This document shows, piece by piece, positions 60,250 through 64,000 of a stretch of 64,000 nucleotides of DNA. The stretch's first letter is position 1; each line of letters begins with the position of its first letter. Source of the stretch: JBFWWP01 sp050246115. GTDB taxonomy: Bacteria > Planctomycetota > UBA8108 > UBA1146 > JAJFFE01. Made by a program: the position numbers and the translations under genes. The stretch is taken from assembly GCA_050246115.1 (NCBI GenBank), contig JBFWWP010000027.1, positions 1 to 64,000 of the forward strand, read 5' to 3'. The notes under the pieces are model-generated. The model was not told the DNA's origin. It made no database searches and worked only from the letters and a program-made list of their open reading frames with translations.

Positions 60250-61260
60250 TCAGGGCTTCGGTGGCGGCACTTCGACCCAGAACCAGCCGCGCAGGTCGCC
60301 CTCGGCAAAGCCGGTGGCTCGATCCTCGGGGTACTCCTGCTGCAGCTTGCGACGGACATCGGGGGCGAGCGCGTCGGGCTGACCGTGGCATGCGAGGCAC
60401 GGCGCGGCGAGTCGGATCGGGATCGTGACACCCAGGCGACCGTCCTTGGCGGCGATGGTCTGCGGCGCGTCGGGTTTGTCGTCGAGCAGCAAGCCGGTCC
60501 AGGGAGGGCCGGTGTTCGTGGGGTTCCTGAGCTTCCACGACGTGCGCCCGATGCGGAGTTCGTGCTCTCGCGAGACTGCGGCCGCGATGGTGGGGGCGGC
60601 GCTCTTACACACGTCGACCGCTTGCGCAGGGCCCCCGCGTTCGAGTTCGGCTTGCAGCTGCTCCATGAGTGCTGCGAAGAGCGCTTTCTGCGCGGTGATG
60701 GCCTGCTTCCGTTGCGCCTGTTGCTCTGGGGCGAGGTCCGCGTCGGCTACGCGCTGCCAGCCGCCTCCATGCTTCTGGAACGCGGGCAGATGTCGCTCCT
60801 TCGATGCGGCTCGGAGTTCGCGGAACAAGGAAGCGACTGGAGCCTCGAGGTTGGTAGCCAGCAGCTCATCGTACATGCGAATGTTACGGATCTCGGCGAC
60901 CGCCGCGGCGTCGCAGCATTCCGCGAAGGTTGCGGGCAGAGTGATGGTTCGACCCTCCCAAGGATCGCCGGGGACGGGGAACTGCAGCCGCTCGAGGTGT
61001 GCGATGAGAGCGCTGGCGTGACGGCGCTCGGCGTGGACGATGTTGGAGAACGGGCGCTGGTCTCCATGGCGCGCGAGCACGGCCTCGTAGAAGGCGACTG
61101 CGTGCCGCTCATCCTCGAGGGCGGAGTACAGTGCCGCTCGCAGCTCGCTCGTGCCTTCGCGGGGAGCCGTCGTGGGTGGACTGGGCGATTGCGACGCGGC
61201 CAACGATGCCAGCAAGAGCAACGCTCCGAGGGGTACAGGTGCTTTGGCCACCGCGCGCAT
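60250..61260 (-). CDS. Exported fusion of ferritin-like (DUF2202) and haem-binding (DUF3365) domains
   Basis: About 336 aa from ATG 61260 (GAGGAG seven bases upstream) with a signal peptide ending near LAASQS. Residues ~35-170 are a four-helix ferritin-like region (ALEDERHAVAFYEAVLARHG, AERRHASALIAHLERL, MYDELLATN). Residues ~190-330 match DUF3365/Tll0287-like proteins, with a single haem motif CLACHG near residue 300. The fusion suggests a periplasmic redox sensor or metal-binding electron carrier. It follows the SQR-like gene and is probably in the same operon. Confidence 0.78.
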   Translation of the reverse strand: MRAVAKAPVPLGALLLLASLAASQSPSPPTTAPREGTSELRAALYSALEDERHAVAFYEAVLARHGDQRPFSNIVHAERRHASALIAHLERLQFPVPGDPWEGRTITLPATFAECCDAAAVAEIRNIRMYDELLATNLEAPVASLFRELRAASKERHLPAFQKHGGGWQRVADADLAPEQQAQRKQAITAQKALFAALMEQLQAELERGGPAQAVDVCKSAAPTIAAAVSREHELRIGRTSWKLRNPTNTGPPWTGLLLDDKPDAPQTIAAKDGRLGVTIPIRLAAPCLACHGQPDALAPDVRRKLQQEYPEDRATGFAEGDLRGWFWVEVPPPKP

Positions 61261-61271
61261 GTCGCATCTCC

Positions 61272-62462
61272 TCACATTCTTCCTCGCAGCATTCCGTGCC
61301 AGTACAGGCGCGGGAGTGCATACGCTTTCAGCGCGTACATGCTGTAGCGCTCCCGCCGCTGATCGAAAGGAAACGTTTCGCAGGGTTGCTTGGTGTAGTC
61401 GAACTCCGCCAGGATGAGGCGCCCGTAGCCGGTGACCAGCGGGCAGGAAGTGTAGCCATCGTAGGACGCGGACGGCCCACCGGTCCGTTGCGCCAACAGG
61501 TTCGCGACGACGGTCGGCGCTTGCTTCCGGATCGCGGCTCCCGTCTTCGAGGTCGGCAGGCTGCTACAGTCGCCGAGCGAGAACACATTGGGAAAGCGAA
61601 CGTGCTGGAGGGTGTGCTTGTCGACTTCGACCCAACCCTGCGCGTCGGCCAACGGACTCTGCCGGATCACCGCCGGTGCGCCCATCGGTGGCGTCACGTG
61701 GATCATGTCGTAGCGGATGACGCTCTCCTCGCCGGAGCGCACGTGACGAAACAACGCCTCGCGTGACGATGCCCGCAGTTCCACGAGGTTCGACTCGTAG
61801 CGAACCTCGATGCCCCGATGTCGCACCACGTCCAGGAGCGCCTCGGCGTAGTGCGGCGAGCTGAAGATCGTTCCTTTGCCGTTGCAGAAGATCACGCGCG
61901 TTCGGTCGCGCACCTGCTCCCGCCGGAAGTAGTCCTCCGCCAGGTACATGATCTTCTGCGGTGCTCCGCCGCATTTCACGCCGCCGATGGGTTCGGTGAA
62001 GACTGCGGTGCCGCCTCGGAAGTCGCGGATCTGGTCCCAGGTGCTGTTCACGGTCTCATAGGAGTAGTTGCTGCAAACGCCTGTGCCGGGCTTGCCGACG
62101 GCCTCTCGCAGTCCCGGGATCGAGTCCCAGTCGATCTCGATGCCAATCGCGACGACGAGTTGGTCGTAGGAGATGCGGCGGCCGTTGGCCACGACGACGG
62201 TACTGCGTTCGGGCTCGAACTCGGCAACGGACTGGACGATCCAGTCGGCGCCGGCCGGAATGAAGTCGGCCTCGTTGCGCACCGAGTCTTCTCGCGGAAA
62301 GACCCCTCCGCCGACCAGGGTCCACAGGGGCTGGTAGTAGTGCTTGTCGGAGGGCTCGATGATGCCGATGGTCGGTGGGCGGGGCGCCTGGCTCAGTTGA
62401 GCGGCGACCGACAATCCCGCGGTCCCACCTCCGCAGATCAGCACCTCGTAGTGGTCCTTCAT
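61272..62462 (-). CDS. Sulfide:quinone reductase-like flavoprotein
   Basis: A 396-aa FAD protein. It has VLICGGGTAGLSVAAQLSQ at the start, KHYYQPLWTLVGGG, a redox-region cysteine in GVKCGGAPQKIMYLAEDYF, and a C-terminal FAD-binding VFSLGDCSSLP. A second candidate cysteine is in TSCPLVTGYG. These place it in the SQR/type III-like branch, which passes electrons from sulfide or polysulfide to the quinone pool. It overlaps the DUF1641 gene by four bases, a common pairing. Substrate not proven. Confidence 0.82.
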   Translation of the reverse strand: MKDHYEVLICGGGTAGLSVAAQLSQAPRPPTIGIIEPSDKHYYQPLWTLVGGGVFPREDSVRNEADFIPAGADWIVQSVAEFEPERSTVVVANGRRISYDQLVVAIGIEIDWDSIPGLREAVGKPGTGVCSNYSYETVNSTWDQIRDFRGGTAVFTEPIGGVKCGGAPQKIMYLAEDYFRREQVRDRTRVIFCNGKGTIFSSPHYAEALLDVVRHRGIEVRYESNLVELRASSREALFRHVRSGEESVIRYDMIHVTPPMGAPAVIRQSPLADAQGWVEVDKHTLQHVRFPNVFSLGDCSSLPTSKTGAAIRKQAPTVVANLLAQRTGGPSASYDGYTSCPLVTGYGRLILAEFDYTKQPCETFPFDQRRERYSMYALKAYALPRLYWHGMLRGRM

Positions 62463-63064
62463 ACGTCGCTACTCCTGGCCGGGGCGCGGGGGGTGGTTTC
62501 CTGGCTCGGTCCCAAGGCAGCTCCGAAACGCTGTGCGAACGCGAGCAGGAAGTCGAGACAACGACGGGTGTCGGGATCACGAAGCGCGGTCAGTGTCCGC
62601 CACATGCCGGCGGAGCCTCGAGGTTCTTTGCGAGTGCTCACGAGGGCTTGCCCGAGTCGGCCGATCAGGTCGACGGTGCTCGGGTGAAGCACGTCAGAAC
62701 CCAAGAGCGCGCCGAGTGCGTCGAGCTGCGCCGCCGATGTGCGCTCGCCGAAGTAGAGCGCGGCCGCCAGACCATTGCGCAGCGCGCGGTCGAGATCTTG
62801 CCCCCGGTCAGCGGCTCGGGCGACTTCGTCGTCGACGATATCGGTGAGGGCAGCGACGGCCTGAGGCGCGGCCGCGAGGGCTTCAGCCAGCCGCGGCTGG
62901 AGTGCGCTGCTGTCGTTCGCTTGCCGTTCGATCGCGTCGAGCCGGCGTTCGATCGACTCGAGCTTCGTGAGGATCAAGACGTGGGTCTTCTTCGCGTCGA
63001 TACCCAGTGGACTGTTCGGGCAGGCGATGGCGTCGACCCAGTGCTGGTGCGGGGAGGTGTCCAT
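62459..63064 (-). CDS. DUF1641 protein, SQR partner
   Basis: About 201 aa from ATG 63064 (GAGGG upstream); ATG 63085 is possible. A coiled segment (LILTKLESIERRLDAIERQA) is followed by a helical DUF1641 domain with alanine-rich helices and LIGRLGQALVSTRKEP. DUF1641 proteins are regularly next to SQR-like or FAD oxidoreductases and may link them to the membrane or to a redox partner. First gene of the minus-strand redox operon. Confidence 0.75.
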   Translation of the reverse strand: MDTSPHQHWVDAIACPNSPLGIDAKKTHVLILTKLESIERRLDAIERQANDSSALQPRLAEALAAAPQAVAALTDIVDDEVARAADRGQDLDRALRNGLAAALYFGERTSAAQLDALGALLGSDVLHPSTVDLIGRLGQALVSTRKEPRGSAGMWRTLTALRDPDTRRCLDFLLAFAQRFGAALGPSQETTPRAPARSSDV

Positions 63065-63639
63065 CAAGTCGCCCTCGCGGCGCAAGGCGGTGCCTCCGGG
63101 GTGATCGCGCGTACTGAGTTGCGCGCCGCGGTTCGTGGGTCGCCTTGCTCTCGTGCGTTCTTCACCGTGTTCCTCCCCCTGCTCCAGTCTCCTGGGTCCT
63201 GGACCGAGTTTCGCGTTTCACCCCGTTGACCCATCGCGCCTGGGTCGGGGTCTGCGCATTAGGGGCACGAACCGTCGAGATCGTTCCCGAGCTGCACGAA
63301 GTTGGGCCGAAGTTGCTCGAGGAGAGTACTTTAGCTCCCGACGGCGCCGGTGTGCCCGTCGCGATGTCTCGGCCACGCGTCGGGTTGCAGCGGCCCCCGC
63401 GTTCACCCAGCGGGGCTGCCCGTCGCGAGGATGATCGGGCGTTCTGCGGACCGGTGAGTGAAGATCAAGCCTCTTGCCGGCGCACAGCTGGCCTGGTTCA
63501 GTGTGCCGGTCGTGGCCCGGAACTCGCGTCCAGGGCAGAAGCGGCGCGGGCGGGCTGTGGTGCGTGAGCCGGGCCGAGGATCTTTGGCGGCGACCAGGAT
63601 CGGCGCGCGAGGTTGTCCGAGGAGCTGACGGGGGGGCCA
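63065..63639. other. Intergenic region between divergent DUF1641 and DUF72 genes
   Basis: About 575 bases with no convincing gene. It must hold promoters in both directions, but no clear -35/-10 pair was found. Confidence 0.4.
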
Positions 63640-64000
63640 GTGACGCAGGGACGCTTGTGGGTTGGGACTTCGGGGTACTCCTACAAGGAGTGGAAGGGCG
63701 CGTTCTACCCGGAGAAGCTGCCGGCCAAGCGGTATCTCGAGTACTACGCCGAACGCTTGTCGACGGTCGAGATCAACAACACCTTCTACCGCTTTCCCGC
63801 AGCGAGTTTGCTCGAGGGTTGGCGAGATGGTACGCCGGTGAACTTTTGCTTCGCGGTGAAGGCGAACCAAGGGATCACGCACAAGGGGCGGCTCGACGGG
63901 GTCGAGACGCTGACGAGTGACTTCGTCGGCCGCTGCGAGGCACTCGGAGCGAAGTTGGGCCCCATTCTGTTTCAATTACCGCCCTACCTGCGGCGTGACG
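63640..64000 (+). CDS. DUF72 (YecE-like) protein, N-terminal part cut by window end
   Basis: From GTG 63640 the frame stays open to the window edge, about 120 residues. The start is diagnostic: LWVGTSGYSYKEWKGAFYPEKLP, split by conserved turns, then STVEINNTFYRFPA, NFCFAVKANQGITHKGRL and GPILFQLPPYLRRD. DUF72 proteins are TIM-barrel-like and of unknown catalytic role. The 3' part is outside the window. Confidence 0.88.
   Translation, partial: MTQGRLWVGTSGYSYKEWKGAFYPEKLPAKRYLEYYAERLSTVEINNTFYRFPAASLLEGWRDGTPVNFCFAVKANQGITHKGRLDGVETLTSDFVGRCEALGAKLGPILFQLPPYLRRD

Overview
The window is GC-rich DNA with almost continuous coding capacity on both strands. It reads like a chromosome segment of a Planctomycetota-type bacterium. 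The best evidence is five secreted proteins between 16.5 and 40.8 kb that end in a planctomycete-style dockerin pair; some also carry PKD and cohesin-like domains. Other genes that fit are mqnA (futalosine menaquinone route), a Kdo-kinase-like protein (Gram-negative envelope), hflK/hflC and a Sec-type selenoprotein candidate. The phylum is inferred, not proven. No rRNA, CRISPR array, transposase, integrase or replication origin was seen.

Layout. 0-4.4 kb is accessory: the end of a TPR-repeat gene, a SLOG-sensor protein with four membrane segments, a truncated TIR fragment, and a thioredoxin-like gene interrupted by one in-frame TGA followed by a SECIS-like hairpin. 4.5-12.3 kb holds two tight gene groups: SSS transporter / GH20 hexosaminidase / CutC (uptake and amino-sugar breakdown), and a molybdenum hydroxylase iorA-iorB with a c-type cytochrome as its likely electron acceptor. 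12.4-21.4 kb is mostly housekeeping: YfcE-type phosphodiesterase, PAC2 protein, HisN/SuhB-like phosphatase, a thioredoxin-fold protein without its cysteines, hflKC, a methyltransferase and a BFD-like Fe-S protein. 21.4-31.3 kb holds a secreted subtilase, a PGRP/amidase lipoprotein, the repair pair mrfA-mrfB, yqgE/algH and a secreted cyclophilin. 31.5-40.8 kb holds three large dockerin proteins, a sigma-region-4-like regulator with a cysteine cluster and a TPR protein. 40.8-45.8 kb starts with a 154-bp tandem repeat, followed by a minus-strand operon (Kdo-kinase-like, mqnA, GT2, methyltransferase), tRNA-Pro(GGG) and a DUF502 protein. 46.1-55.6 kb holds trpS, glyA, a sugar-nucleotide epimerase, a run of exported proteins (DUF547, YdjY-like, terpenoid-cyclase-like toroid) and DUF1015 and coiled-coil proteins.

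55.6-58.1 kb is a small island. An initiator tRNA-Met with a clear promoter and terminator is followed by an inverted half-tRNA fragment. Then come two ~250-bp repeats built from the 3' end of that tRNA plus short palindromes, and they bracket a Fic-family gene. 58.1-64 kb holds an Fe-S photolyase coupled to a membrane protein, a minus-strand redox operon (DUF1641, SQR-like flavoprotein, ferritin-like/DUF3365 fusion), and the start of a DUF72 gene cut by the window end.

The most unusual content is the selenoprotein candidate, the Thoeris-like SLOG/TIR remnant, the tRNA-derived repeats around the Fic gene, and the dockerin family with its shared C-terminal tail.
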